Source of the DNA: Lacticaseibacillus absianus
GTDB taxonomy: Bacteria; Bacillota; Bacilli; Lactobacillales; Lactobacillaceae
Assembly: GCF_013407595.1 (NCBI RefSeq)
Contig: NZ_JABEKX010000002.1
Location: 62,001-126,000 of the forward strand
Length of the DNA: 64,000 bases
Reading direction: 5' to 3'
Positions within the stretch are counted from its first letter, which is position 1. Each line of letters begins with the position of its first letter. Below are positions 27,013-35,293 of this stretch, in pieces. A program made the position numbers and the translations under genes. The notes below the pieces were generated by a model that saw only the letters and a list, made by a program, of their open reading frames with translations, was not told the DNA's origin and made no database searches.

Positions 27013-27438
27013 ATGAAAGTCACACATTGCTTACTCGTTCTCAGCGTGCTGGGCGGCATCGGGGCCGGGCTGAGTGGGTGTGGCGTCGGGCAGACGCCAG
27101 CATCTACAGGGTCAAGCACGGCGGCGGTCAAGACCCCTAAGGACTACATGGCGGGGCTAGATGCGCGCAGCTTGGCGGCGAACGACCAGGCCGCAGTCGC
27201 GGTCCGCGCACTCCCTGCCGCGGTCGCGGCGACTAGCGGCGTGACCTTCAAGAGCGCAAGCGACGTGCAATTGACGCTCCTTCAGTTCTCCACGCAAGCC
27301 AAGGCAGATCAGGCGAAGGCGTACTACGTTGCCCAAGGGGCGCAGACCTACACGGACCGCAAGCTCCTGCTGGTCGCCGACCGTCAGCTGGCTAAGGGCT
27401 GGTTCGAGAAGTATCGTAGCGCGATCTTCAAGCAGTGA
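27013..27438 (+). CDS. Small lipoprotein of unknown function
   Basis: A 141-residue exported protein. A signal peptide with lipobox LSGC (cysteine at residue 23) predicts lipid anchoring on the outer face of the membrane. The mature part is alanine-rich and contains a compact segment (VQLTLLQFSTQAKADQAKAYY) without a family I recognise. AAGGAGG precedes the ATG. It is alone, between divergent padR and an intergenic region with hairpins. Confidence 0.75.
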   Translation: MKVTHCLLVLSVLGGIGAGLSGCGVGQTPASTGSSTAAVKTPKDYMAGLDARSLAANDQAAVAVRALPAAVAATSGVTFKSASDVQLTLLQFSTQAKADQAKAYYVAQGAQTYTDRKLLLVADRQLAKGWFEKYRSAIFKQ

Positions 27439-27691
27439 GCGCCTGGTCGCCAGGCGCCAATGCACACCCAAGTGGTTGACAGATCAACCGGTTTCACCCC
27501 CAAACGCCAAGGCACCCCACTGTCAGACCTGAACTCGGGGTGACAGTGGGGTGTGCGACTGCGGCTTGCATTGCCCGTTCGGCGCCGTGAGTGGCGGATC
27601 GGGTTAGACGGGGACCTTGCGTCTTGTCCCGTTCTGGCATCATCAGGCGGCCACCGCGAGCAGGTGATCAGGTCTCGGTGCGCGTGTTGGG
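27439..27691. other. Intergenic region with hairpins
   Basis: No gene seen. GCGCCTGGTCGCCAGGCGC (27440-27458) can fold into a short hairpin next to the lipoprotein stop, and CACCCCACTGTCA (27513-27525) pairs perfectly with TGACAGTGGGGTG (27541-27553). Neither has a T-run; they may act as transcript ends for the two convergent genes. Confidence 0.45.
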
Positions 27692-28117
27692 TCACAGCCG
27701 GTGATCGAAGACGGTGAGCAGGATGGCCCAAAGGAGCGTGCCACCGAGTAGGACCCCGCCAAGGGTGTAGACAATGATCAAGGTCACCTGATCAGCGGGG
27801 GCCATAAAGGCGAGCGCCAGTGCGATCATGGCGATCAGCCCGGCGCTGAGCGTAAGGGTCCAGCGACTGGCAGTGGTCCGCACGAGTTGGTAACGCTCGT
27901 CGTGGGCCTCGATGTGGTCTTGGTGCGCGCGGGTTGCGGACAACGCGATGCGTAGCCGGTAGAGGCCCGCGACCGTGCAAGCCAATGTCGCACCACCGGC
28001 AGTCACTGCGGTCAGCACACTGTGTGGCCACTGAATGACGGCGTTGACGCCGCTCAGGACGGCTAGTAACAGCAACGCGAGTCCGGCGGCAAAGTTATTC
28101 TGCGAATAGATCTTCAT
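27692..28117 (-). CDS. Membrane protein paired with an XRE regulator
   Basis: A 141-residue protein with four hydrophobic segments (FAAGLALLLLAVLSGVNAV, VLTAVTAGGATLACTVAGLY, LTLSAGLIAMIALALAFMA, LIIVYTLGGVLLGGTLLWAI) separated by a cytoplasmic charged loop (RAHQDHIEAHDERY). No catalytic motif. It follows the small XRE regulator gene on the same strand by 23 bases, a common pairing in Bacillota in which the regulator controls the membrane protein. The ATG 28117 is preceded by GGGAGG. Confidence 0.75.
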   Translation of the reverse strand: MKIYSQNNFAAGLALLLLAVLSGVNAVIQWPHSVLTAVTAGGATLACTVAGLYRLRIALSATRAHQDHIEAHDERYQLVRTTASRWTLTLSAGLIAMIALALAFMAPADQVTLIIVYTLGGVLLGGTLLWAILLTVFDHRL

Positions 28118-28140
28118 GAAAAAGCCTCCCGTCTGAGCGT

Positions 28141-28368
28141 TCACTCCGACCAGTCTTGGTCGGCGCGGCGCAGGTTCTCATCTAAGCAGCACAGGTGCTC
28201 GACGCTGACCCCAAAGACGCGGGCTAGGCGGTAGGCCAGCATCAGACTTGGACTATACTGTTCTTTTTCGATCGAAATGATCGTGCGGGGGGAGACCCGG
28301 ACCTGGTCGGCGAGTTGTGCCTGGGTCAGGCCGGCCGCTTGCCGGTAGGACTTGATGCGTGTGTGCAT
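28141..28368 (-). CDS. Small XRE-family transcriptional regulator
   Basis: A 75-residue Cro/CI-type protein: KSYRQAAGLTQAQLADQVRV and SPRTIISIEKEQYSPSLMLA form the HTH; the C-terminus (VFGVSVEHLCCLDE) ends the fold. This is the single-domain class that usually accompanies a membrane-protein gene. GGAGGCGC precedes the ATG at 28368. A 32-bp palindrome starts 22 bases upstream. Confidence 0.88.
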   Translation of the reverse strand: MHTRIKSYRQAAGLTQAQLADQVRVSPRTIISIEKEQYSPSLMLAYRLARVFGVSVEHLCCLDENLRRADQDWSE

Positions 28369-28390
28369 CCGAGCGCCTCCTAGCCAAAAT

Positions 28391-28422
28391 ATGAAGTTAG
28401 CTTCATGTGAAGCCAACTTCAT
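28391..28422 (-). promoter_or_regulatory. 32-bp palindromic operator upstream of the XRE gene
   Basis: ATGAAGTTAGCTTCA (28391-28405) and TGAAGCCAACTTCAT (28408-28422) are inverted repeats matching at 14 of 15 positions around a TG centre. Each arm itself contains TGAAGttaGCTTCA-like symmetry, giving nested half-sites. Location just upstream of the regulator gene suggests autoregulation. Confidence 0.7.
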
Positions 28423-28441
28423 CTTACGCCGAGCGCCTGGT

Positions 28442-28893
28442 GACGTCAAGTGATGGGGGCCTAGCCGTGCTGTCACCGGGCGGGTTAGATTGAAGCTGGT
28501 GTGAAAGGCCGTGACGCGATGCGCGCACAACGCGCATGTCGGTCGGCGGTGTGACCTCACCTCTGGTAGAACGACGATTCCAGAATGTGACGGACCATCA
28601 CGCAACGCCTGTGCTTCCGTCCGGCGATACCGATGGCCGCAGTTCGGCATTCTAACGCCTGTGCCTGTCACGTACTGCGTTCGAACGAGTCGCACAAGTC
28701 GTATAAGTATGGCCCCGTGAAAACCCTAAGTCCTGGGTTTTCACGGGGTCAGCTTTTATACCCTGAGCTAACCCCGCGTTATGGCACCGTCACTTTGGCT
28801 GCCCGATACACAACCGATACCGGATCAATACGTCCGCAGGGCCGGATCTTTACAACGATCACGTAGAGTGAATGGCATGAGGAGGAATGATTA
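28442..28893. other. Long intergenic region ahead of the ugp operon
   Basis: About 450 bases without a convincing gene; the forward frames here lack ribosome sites and known domains. A 14-bp perfect hairpin CCCCGTGAAAACCC / GGGTTTTCACGGGG (28714-28749) followed by CAGCTTTTAT looks like a weak terminator and may end an unrecognised transcript or act as a leader structure. The stretch 28796-28820 holds only a weak promoter candidate for the ugp genes. Confidence 0.4.
28714..28759 (+). terminator. Hairpin with short T-tract upstream of ugpC
   Basis: A perfect 14-bp stem with 8-base loop TAAGTCCT; the T-tract is four bases and offset by five, so termination efficiency is uncertain. Confidence 0.5.
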
Positions 28894-29976
28894 ATGGTAA
28901 TTGCGATCGAACACTTGACCAAGAAGTTCCAGCAGACCACCGTGCTCGACGATGTGTCTGTCGAGATCCAGCCAGGTGAGTTCTTCGTGCTGGTCGGCCC
29001 GTCTGGCTCCGGCAAAAGCACCCTGTTGCGGATGATCGCTGGGCTAACGACGGTGACCGCCGGCCAGATCCGCACTGAAGCAGGCGACCTAACGCGCTTG
29101 CCCCCGAAGGACCGACACCTCGCGATGGTGTTTCAGAACTACGCGCTCCTGCCATTTCTCACTGTGGCAGAGAACGTGCGCTTCGGCCTCGAGAATCTTG
29201 GCTTGAGTGAGGCGGAGAAGACCGTGCGGGTGCGGGAGGCGCTCGCGTTGGTCCACCTGGAGAACTTGGCCGACCGCCGGCCCAAGGCGCTGTCCGGGGG
29301 CCAGCAGCAGCGCGTCGCCTTGGCGCGCGCGCTGGCGACCAAGGCGGACACGATCTTAATGGACGAACCGCTGTCGAACTTGGATGCCCAACTGCGCGCG
29401 GAGATGCGCACGGAGATCATGCGGTTACACCGCGAGATCGGCATGACGCTGATCTATGTGACGCACGATCAAGTCGAGGCGATGACGATGGGCGATCGGA
29501 TCATGGTCGTTGAAGGTCACCGGGTGCAGCAGGTCGGCACCCCGCTGGATCTGTATAATCACCCTGCCAACACCTTTGTAGCCGGGTTCATCGGGACACC
29601 GCAGATGAATTGGTTCGAGCTGACGGTCATGCCCGATCAGCGGCATTATCGGCTCGCCGGGGCTGACACGGTGCGGCCGTTACCGATGCCGCTTGCGGCA
29701 GGCCAATACCGCCTCGGGGTGCGGCCGGAACACTTGGTGACGGGTCGCACCCGCGGGCCGCACGCCTTGGCAGTGACGGTGGATGCGGTGCAGCAGCTTG
29801 GGGATCAGACGCTGGTGTTTGCAGGCGATCGGGTCAGTGCGACTAGCGGCCAGCTTGACGTGTTTGTGGGGGAGTCGCGTTACTTCACGCTACCGGAGGC
29901 GCCGGACCACTGGCACCTGTTCTCAGTGGCGACTGGCGCACGGATCGGAATGGAGGCGGCGACGGTTGGAGCTTAA
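28894..29976 (+). CDS. ugpC: Glycerol-3-phosphate/glycerophosphodiester ABC importer, ATP-binding protein
   Basis: A 360-residue ABC ATPase of the MalK/UgpC class. Walker A GPSGSGKST is at 35-43, signature LSGGQQQR at 133-140, Walker B ILMDEP near 154-159, H-loop YVTHDQVEA; residues about 240-360 are the OB-fold regulatory domain. Its operon context (two permeases, a UgpB-like binding protein and a glycerophosphodiesterase) supports the substrate assignment. GAGGAGGAATG precedes the ATG. The next gene starts inside its 3' end. Confidence 0.9.
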   Translation: MVIAIEHLTKKFQQTTVLDDVSVEIQPGEFFVLVGPSGSGKSTLLRMIAGLTTVTAGQIRTEAGDLTRLPPKDRHLAMVFQNYALLPFLTVAENVRFGLENLGLSEAEKTVRVREALALVHLENLADRRPKALSGGQQQRVALARALATKADTILMDEPLSNLDAQLRAEMRTEIMRLHREIGMTLIYVTHDQVEAMTMGDRIMVVEGHRVQQVGTPLDLYNHPANTFVAGFIGTPQMNWFELTVMPDQRHYRLAGADTVRPLPMPLAAGQYRLGVRPEHLVTGRTRGPHALAVTVDAVQQLGDQTLVFAGDRVSATSGQLDVFVGESRYFTLPEAPDHWHLFSVATGARIGMEAATVGA

Positions 29977-30892
29977 TGAAACGCATGCGGTGCGCCGCAC
30001 ACGGCGGTCACTGCTCGCTTGGGTGCGTGGGGATGAGCGCGTGGCGTTCGGGTTGCTCGCCCCATCGCTATTCATCCTGGCGCTGTTCACGTTTTATCCG
30101 ATGCTTGCGACACTGGTCAACAGCTTTTTTGTCACCAACATCGCTGGCGTGACCACGCGCTTCGTCGGGTTGGCGAACTACCAGGCCGTCTTCGGCGATC
30201 CGGTGTTCATCCAGAGTCTGACCAGCACACTGGTGTACGTGCTGGCCGTGAGCAGTTTGACCGTCTTGCTGGCCCTGACGCTGGCCCGCCTAGCGACGAT
30301 GAAACTGCGGCATATCGGTTGGGTGCGGACCGCCTTTGCGAGCACGATGGGGATGTCAGCGGCCGCGGCCTCGATCCTCTGGCTGTTCCTGTTCAACCCG
30401 TCGGTCGGGCAGCTCCCACAGCTAATGCAAGCCCTGGGGTGGGCCAACGCGAATCCGCTGGCCGATGGTCAAGGCGCGATGGTCGTCGTCGTGCTGGTCT
30501 CGGTCTGGCTCCACCTCGGCTTCGCCTTCTTGATCCTGCTGAGCGCGCTTCAAAGCGTGCCGCAGGATTACTACGAGGTCGCAGAGATCGCAGGGGTGTC
30601 GAGCCTCAAGCAGACGCTCAGGATCACGGTGCCGATGGTTTCACCGACGCTATTTTTCCTGTTCGTGGTCGAGGTGATCGCCAGCTTCAAGTCCTTTGCG
30701 GAGATCGACTTGATGACTGGCGGCGGGCCGAACAACGTGACGAACCTGCTGGCGTACAAAGTCTACCTAGATGCGTTCGGCTTGCAGAAATTTGGGCCGG
30801 CGTCGGCCGAGGCGATCGTCCTGACCGGGCTGATCGCATTGGCGACTTGGGTGCAGTTTCGCTTCACAGAACGGAAGGTGTTTTACGGATGA
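29966..30892 (+). CDS. ugpA: Glycerol-3-phosphate ABC importer permease UgpA
   Basis: A 308-residue MalF-type permease with six core helices and the EAA loop EVAEIAGVSSLKQTLRITVP (about 204-223). It begins at TTG 29966, nine bases after GGAGG, overlapping ugpC by 11 bases. With UgpE it forms the channel for the imported phosphodiester or glycerol-3-phosphate. Confidence 0.9.
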   Translation: MELNETHAVRRTRRSLLAWVRGDERVAFGLLAPSLFILALFTFYPMLATLVNSFFVTNIAGVTTRFVGLANYQAVFGDPVFIQSLTSTLVYVLAVSSLTVLLALTLARLATMKLRHIGWVRTAFASTMGMSAAAASILWLFLFNPSVGQLPQLMQALGWANANPLADGQGAMVVVVLVSVWLHLGFAFLILLSALQSVPQDYYEVAEIAGVSSLKQTLRITVPMVSPTLFFLFVVEVIASFKSFAEIDLMTGGGPNNVTNLLAYKVYLDAFGLQKFGPASAEAIVLTGLIALATWVQFRFTERKVFYG

Positions 30893-31698
30893 TCAAACGG
30901 ACGATCCAATACAGCGGCCTGACCCTGGTCGCCTTGCTCTTGTTGGCCCCACTATTGGTCGGGCTGTGGGCGAGCCTGCTGCCGACCACCGACATCGCGA
31001 TGGGCGCGCTGAACTTCCACCATCTGTCGCTGGCGAACTACGCGGCGGCGATCCAGACAACGCCGATCGTGCGGTACGTCTTGTCTTCCTTCGTGATCAG
31101 TAGCCTGATCACGATTGGTCAGCTTGTCTTGTGCAGCATGGCTGCCTATGCGTTCGCCTTTATCGCCTTTCGCTTCAAGCAGGCGGTGTTTTTCACTTTT
31201 TTGGTGACGATGATGCTGCCCTTCGAAGCGCAGATCATCCCGAACTTCCAGACGATCAAGGCACTGGGGTGGCTGAATCAGTATGCGGGGATGACGATCC
31301 CGTTTTTGACCAGTGCGTTCGGGGTCTTCATGCTGCGTCAAGCCTTCTTGCGGGTCCCAAGTGAGCTGATCGAACTCGGTCACTTCCTCGGCCTTAGCCA
31401 CGGGCAGACGCTCGCCAAACTGGTCCTGCCATACTCACGCAGTATGCTGGTGACGTTTGGGCTCTACACGTTTTTGGCCAACTGGAACCAGTACCTTTGG
31501 CCGCTGATCACGACGTTTTCGGATCAGTACCGGCCAGTGCAGGTCGGCCTCAAGCAGCTTCAGGCCGAGGACACCTTCGCTAACTGGGGCGTCGTGATGG
31601 CAACGGCGATGCTGGCGCTCGTGCCGACGCTGTTGCTCTTGCTTGGGGGGCAACGCTTCTTCAAGCGCAATCTGAACGCAGGGGGGGTGAAGGGATGA
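30889..31698 (+). CDS. ugpE: Glycerol-3-phosphate ABC importer permease UgpE
   Basis: A 269-residue MalG-type permease with six predicted helices and the EAA loop IELGHFLGLSHGQTLAKLVLP (slightly over twenty positions in total, about 166-186). Its ATG overlaps the ugpA stop by four bases and its stop overlaps ugpB by four bases, so translation is coupled. Confidence 0.9.
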   Translation: MIKRTIQYSGLTLVALLLLAPLLVGLWASLLPTTDIAMGALNFHHLSLANYAAAIQTTPIVRYVLSSFVISSLITIGQLVLCSMAAYAFAFIAFRFKQAVFFTFLVTMMLPFEAQIIPNFQTIKALGWLNQYAGMTIPFLTSAFGVFMLRQAFLRVPSELIELGHFLGLSHGQTLAKLVLPYSRSMLVTFGLYTFLANWNQYLWPLITTFSDQYRPVQVGLKQLQAEDTFANWGVVMATAMLALVPTLLLLLGGQRFFKRNLNAGGVKG

Positions 31699-33065
31699 AG
31701 TGGCGACTGATCTTAGCCCCGCTGGCGCTAGGCGTCGCGCTGATCGGCAGCATTGGCTACACGAGTGCGACGATCCCGAGCAAAACGCGAGCGGTCGGCA
31801 CGACCCGCCAGCACATCACGTTTTGGCATTCGATGAACGGGCCCAACGAACTGGTGTTAGACCGGCTGGTGGACCGATTCAACGCCAGCCAGTCGCGCTA
31901 TCAAGTGGATCCGGTCTACGCCGGGTCGTACGATCTGTCGATCATGAAGTACGCCAACGTGATCGGGAGCCAGGCTGAGCCGGATCTGATCCAAGTCGAC
32001 CAGGCGCGCAACGCGATGATGGTGGGACTGGATTCGACCACGCCGACGCAGACGTTCGTTGATCGGGATCACTACGACCTCAGCCCGCTCTACGCTGGGG
32101 TGCGCCAATCCTACACCGTGGCCGGGAAGCTAGTCGCCATGCCGTTCAACTCGTCTAGCTCGGTGATCTACTATAATAAGGATCTCTTCGCCCGCTACGG
32201 GGTGCCTGATCTGCCCAAGTCACCGAGCTATCGCGATATCACTCAGGCCGCAGTCACCTTGACCCAGCGCGCCCACGGGGCGGTCAAGGGCCTGACGATC
32301 CAGATCTACGGGTGGCTCCCCGAGGAGCTCGCCGCGAATCAGAACAGCCTGATCGTCGACCACGGCAACGGGCGTCAGGCGATGGCGACTAAGGCGATGC
32401 TGAACACGCTGGCGATGCATAAGACCATGACCTGGCTGCAATCGGTGATCCAGCAGGGGGCGTTTCAGAATTACGGGACCGGCGCGGCGGCCGGCACGAA
32501 TCAGAACGCGGGCTTCTTGGCGCAAAAAGTCGGGATCTTCATGCAAAGCTCCGCGCTTCTCGGCCAGCTCCAGACCGCGGCGAAGTTTCGCTACGGGGTC
32601 GCGTTCACCCCGCACCCGGATGGGACACCAGCCAATGGGGTGGCGATCGGTGGGGCGAGTTTGTGGATCGCCAAGCACAAGCCGCGCGCCGTGCAGGCCG
32701 GGGCGTGGGCGTTCGAACGCTTCATGATGACACCGGCGGCGCAGGCCGACTGGCAGTTAGGCACAGGCTATTTCGCCGTCAACCGCAACGCCACGCGGAT
32801 CCCGCGCCTGGCGCAGGCGATCCAGCAGAACCCGGCGCTGAACGTGCCGATCGAGCAGCTCAACGCGGGCCGGGTCAACGCGGCGACAGCCGGGGCGTTT
32901 TTCAACAACATCTCGAGTGAACGCACGTACATGGAGACGGCCATGCAGCAGATCTACGCGGGTCAGGCGATCGACAAGGCGCTAGCGACCGCTGAGCGCG
33001 CGACGAATGCCGATATCGCGGCAACCAATGCGGCCAACGGCGCCATGCTCGACTATCCACGTTAA
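31695..33065 (+). CDS. ugpB: Extracellular solute-binding protein, UgpB-like
   Basis: A 456-residue binding protein of solute-binding family 1 (ITFWHSMNGPNELVLDRLV, GKLVAMPFNSSSSVIYYNKD, GGASLWIAKH). The N-terminal hydrophobic segment (ILAPLALGVALIGSIGYTSA) lacks a lipobox cysteine, as in the PotD of this window, so it is either cleaved by signal peptidase I or remains as an anchor. Substrate is inferred from the neighbouring glycerophosphodiesterase gene and the family of the ATPase. Confidence 0.88.
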   Translation: MKWRLILAPLALGVALIGSIGYTSATIPSKTRAVGTTRQHITFWHSMNGPNELVLDRLVDRFNASQSRYQVDPVYAGSYDLSIMKYANVIGSQAEPDLIQVDQARNAMMVGLDSTTPTQTFVDRDHYDLSPLYAGVRQSYTVAGKLVAMPFNSSSSVIYYNKDLFARYGVPDLPKSPSYRDITQAAVTLTQRAHGAVKGLTIQIYGWLPEELAANQNSLIVDHGNGRQAMATKAMLNTLAMHKTMTWLQSVIQQGAFQNYGTGAAAGTNQNAGFLAQKVGIFMQSSALLGQLQTAAKFRYGVAFTPHPDGTPANGVAIGGASLWIAKHKPRAVQAGAWAFERFMMTPAAQADWQLGTGYFAVNRNATRIPRLAQAIQQNPALNVPIEQLNAGRVNAATAGAFFNNISSERTYMETAMQQIYAGQAIDKALATAERATNADIAATNAANGAMLDYPR

Positions 33066-33075
33066 GGAGGAACAG

Positions 33076-33753
33076 ATGCTAAAAGCGATCTACGGGCACC
33101 GCGGGTACCCCGTGCGGTTTCCCGAAAACAGTCTGGCGGGCTTCGCCTACGCGTGTGCACACGGCGTCGACGGCCTGGAGTTGGACGTGCAGATGACACA
33201 AGACGGGCAGCTGGTCGTGATGCACGATGAGACGCTCGCGCGAACCACAGGTGCGCCGGGTGCGATCGGTGCGCTGCCACTGGCGACGGTCCAACAGGCG
33301 CACCTAGCGAATCACGAGCCGGTGCCGACGTTGGCGCAGGTGTTACGCCGGGTCGCACCGTATCCAGTTCAGCTCAACCTCGAGCTCAAGACCAACCACG
33401 TCCGCTACCCCGGGATCGAGGCCGCCACGCAGGCAGCGGTCGTCGCACATGGCGTTGCTGCGCGGGTCTGCTACTCGTCGTTCAACCCTGACAGCTTAGC
33501 GGTGATGCACGCGCTTGCCCCAGAGATGCCGCTGGCGCTTCTGGCGGAGGGATTGCCGGCGACGGCGACGCTGCCGGTGTACTTAGACGCCTTGCACCTT
33601 GCGCATGTGCAGCCGGCGCTTGCGCTGCCGCAACGCCTGTGGACCGTGAATGATCCGCAGACCATGCGGGCGGCGTTTGCCGCCCCTCAGGTGACTGGTG
33701 TGATCACCGACTGCTTCGAGGCCGCTCAGGCGATGCGCAGTTTGGCGGGATGA
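33076..33753 (+). CDS. ugpQ: Glycerophosphodiester phosphodiesterase
   Basis: A 225-residue cytoplasmic GDPD-family enzyme that hydrolyses glycerophosphodiesters to glycerol-3-phosphate and an alcohol. Conserved residues: H8-R9 in GHRG, E17 in PENS, E35 and D37 in GLELDVQ, H50 in VVMHDETLARTT, and LNLELKTN. Its position ten bases after ugpB suggests that imported diesters, perhaps from phospholipid or teichoic-acid turnover, are cleaved on arrival. AAGGAGGAACAG precedes the ATG. Confidence 0.93.
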   Translation: MLKAIYGHRGYPVRFPENSLAGFAYACAHGVDGLELDVQMTQDGQLVVMHDETLARTTGAPGAIGALPLATVQQAHLANHEPVPTLAQVLRRVAPYPVQLNLELKTNHVRYPGIEAATQAAVVAHGVAARVCYSSFNPDSLAVMHALAPEMPLALLAEGLPATATLPVYLDALHLAHVQPALALPQRLWTVNDPQTMRAAFAAPQVTGVITDCFEAAQAMRSLAG

Positions 33754-33767
33754 TCGCGAGGCAACAC

Positions 33768-33822
33768 CAATAACGCGGCAGTGACGCACCGGGGGGGCCC
33801 GGGTGTCACTGCCGCGTTATTG
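33768..33822. terminator. Bidirectional terminator between ugpQ and asnA
   Basis: An 18-bp perfect stem CAATAACGCGGCAGTGAC / GTCACTGCCGCGTTATTG with a GC-rich 19-base loop, between convergent genes; only weak T-tracts. Confidence 0.75.
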
Positions 33823-33853
33823 ATGTCCTGCACGTCGTCGGTTGGGGCAACGC

Positions 33854-34861
33854 CTACAGGATATGGATGTGGTGTTCCTCACAGGCGTCGATCATGGTCT
33901 GCGGCCACACGCTGGCCTGCACCTCGCCGACATGGGCCTTGCCCAGCAGTAGCATGCAGAGGCGTGACTGGCCGATGCCACCGCCGATCGTGTAAGGGAG
34001 TGCACCAGCCATGATCTGCTGGTGAAAGGGCAGGGCGAGGCGGTCGGTGGCCCCGACGTCGGCCAGCTGCTTGGCCATCGCGGTCTCATCGACCCGGATC
34101 CCCATGCTGGAGATCTCCAGCTTGCAGTCGAGCGGCTCGTACCAGAAGACCAGGTCTCCGTTCAGCGTCCAATCGTCGTAGTCCGGTGCGCGGCCATCGT
34201 GGCGCTGGCCGGAGCGTAGTGCGCCGCCGATCTGCATGATGAATACGGCCCCGTACTCCTGGGCGATGCGGTTCTCGCGGGTCATCGGGTCGAGGTCTGG
34301 CCAGCGATCCTCGAGGGCCTGCGTGGTGACGAAGTGCAGCTCGTCTGGCAGGTGGTGTACGGCGTTGGGGTACTTATACCAGACTTCGTGTTCCATGTGC
34401 TTGATCACCTTGAAGATCTGGCGGACGGTCGCTTGAAGCGTCTCAAGGGTGCGCTGCTCCTGGGTGATCACTTTTTCCCAGTCCCACTGGTCGACGTAGA
34501 TCGAGTGGAAGTTGTCGAGGTCCTCGTCTTTGCGGATCGCATTCATGTTGGTGTATAACCCTTCGCCGGGCTGGAAGCCGAAGCGGCCGAGGGCGGCGCG
34601 CTTCCACTTGGCGAGGCTGTGGACGATCTCCATCGTCTCGCCCGGCATGTCGGCCATCGTGAAGGAGACCGGGGCCTCGGTCCCGTTCAGGTTGTCGTTG
34701 AGGCCGGTCGCGCGATCGACCATCATCGGGGCGGAGACGCGTGAGAGGTTCAGCTGCTTGCCGAACTCGTCTTGGAATGTCTCGCGGATGTAGCGGATCG
34801 CCTCTTGGGTCTGGCGGACGGTCAACTTTGGATCGTAATCGCTTGGAAAAATCGTGTGCAT
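33854..34861 (-). CDS. asnA: Aspartate-ammonia ligase (asparagine synthetase A)
   Basis: A 335-residue class II synthetase-like enzyme making asparagine from aspartate, ammonia and ATP. Family segments include [47 protein letters not shown] and the C-terminal [14 protein letters not shown]. Length is exactly that of AsnA. GGAGGCAATGCC precedes the ATG. A T-box leader with an Asn specifier upstream shows that it is controlled by uncharged tRNA-Asn. Confidence 0.97.
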   Translation of the reverse strand: MHTIFPSDYDPKLTVRQTQEAIRYIRETFQDEFGKQLNLSRVSAPMMVDRATGLNDNLNGTEAPVSFTMADMPGETMEIVHSLAKWKRAALGRFGFQPGEGLYTNMNAIRKDEDLDNFHSIYVDQWDWEKVITQEQRTLETLQATVRQIFKVIKHMEHEVWYKYPNAVHHLPDELHFVTTQALEDRWPDLDPMTRENRIAQEYGAVFIMQIGGALRSGQRHDGRAPDYDDWTLNGDLVFWYEPLDCKLEISSMGIRVDETAMAKQLADVGATDRLALPFHQQIMAGALPYTIGGGIGQSRLCMLLLGKAHVGEVQASVWPQTMIDACEEHHIHIL

Positions 34862-34889
34862 GGCATTGCCTCCATATCGTTAGTTTTGA

Positions 34890-35177
34890 GACAAAATAAA
34901 AGTCCCTTGTCTCAGACAAGGGACGAAAAGGACTATTTTCGCGGTACCACCCAAGTTGCCTGCACGCAGGCCACCTCATTCAACGCACAATCATGCGCCT
35001 CCGGCAGATAACGTCCCGGTCCACGTCGAAGCCTACTAGGTGCACTGCACGCGTTCAGCTCGAGGCCATACAAGTGTTATTCGGGACCGCGGTGCCTTGC
35101 TGGGTTTCCACTGACCCCAGCTCACTGTCAGGACGCGGTGCTTACTCGTCTCGTATATCGCCTTAAAATATATTGTT
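34890..35177 (-). promoter_or_regulatory. T-box riboswitch leader of asnA (Asn specifier)
   Basis: Read on the minus strand, the leader contains the conserved T-box GGGTGGTACCGCG (34952-34940) with antiterminator context, then an intrinsic terminator (GTCCCTTGTC / GACAAGGGAC, 34924-34902) with a T-rich tail. Upstream is a long Stem I region; a plausible specifier AAC followed by A lies at 35078-35076 within GAATAACAC, which would pair with tRNA-Asn. Uncharged tRNA binding should stabilise the antiterminator and let asnA be transcribed. Confidence 0.92.
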
Positions 35178-35183
35178 GCGACT

Positions 35184-35211
35184 ATCCTATCATGAAAAAT
35201 CAGTTTGTCAA
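35184..35211 (-). promoter_or_regulatory. Sigma-A promoter of the asnA T-box transcript
   Basis: On the minus strand a perfect TTGACA (35211-35206) is 16 bases from TAGGAT (35189-35184), placing the start near 35177. Confidence 0.8.
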
Positions 35212-35243
35212 ATAGGTGGGCGAAAAAAAGTCGAGCGTACCGC

Positions 35244-35272
35244 TTGCGCACAATCCAATGTTCCGCGATAAT
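35244..35272 (+). promoter_or_regulatory. Sigma-A promoter of the yoaK-like gene
   Basis: TTGCGC (35244-35249) and GATAAT (35267-35272) are 17 bases apart, 21 bases before the start codon. Confidence 0.7.
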
Positions 35273-35293
35273 ACAGGCACAGGAGGTGGGCAG

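Noticed and set aside
28141-28695. Longer version of the XRE regulator starting near 28695
   Set aside because: The N-terminal 109 residues have no domain and would cross the 32-bp operator; ATG 28368 with GGAGGCGC gives the normal small XRE protein.
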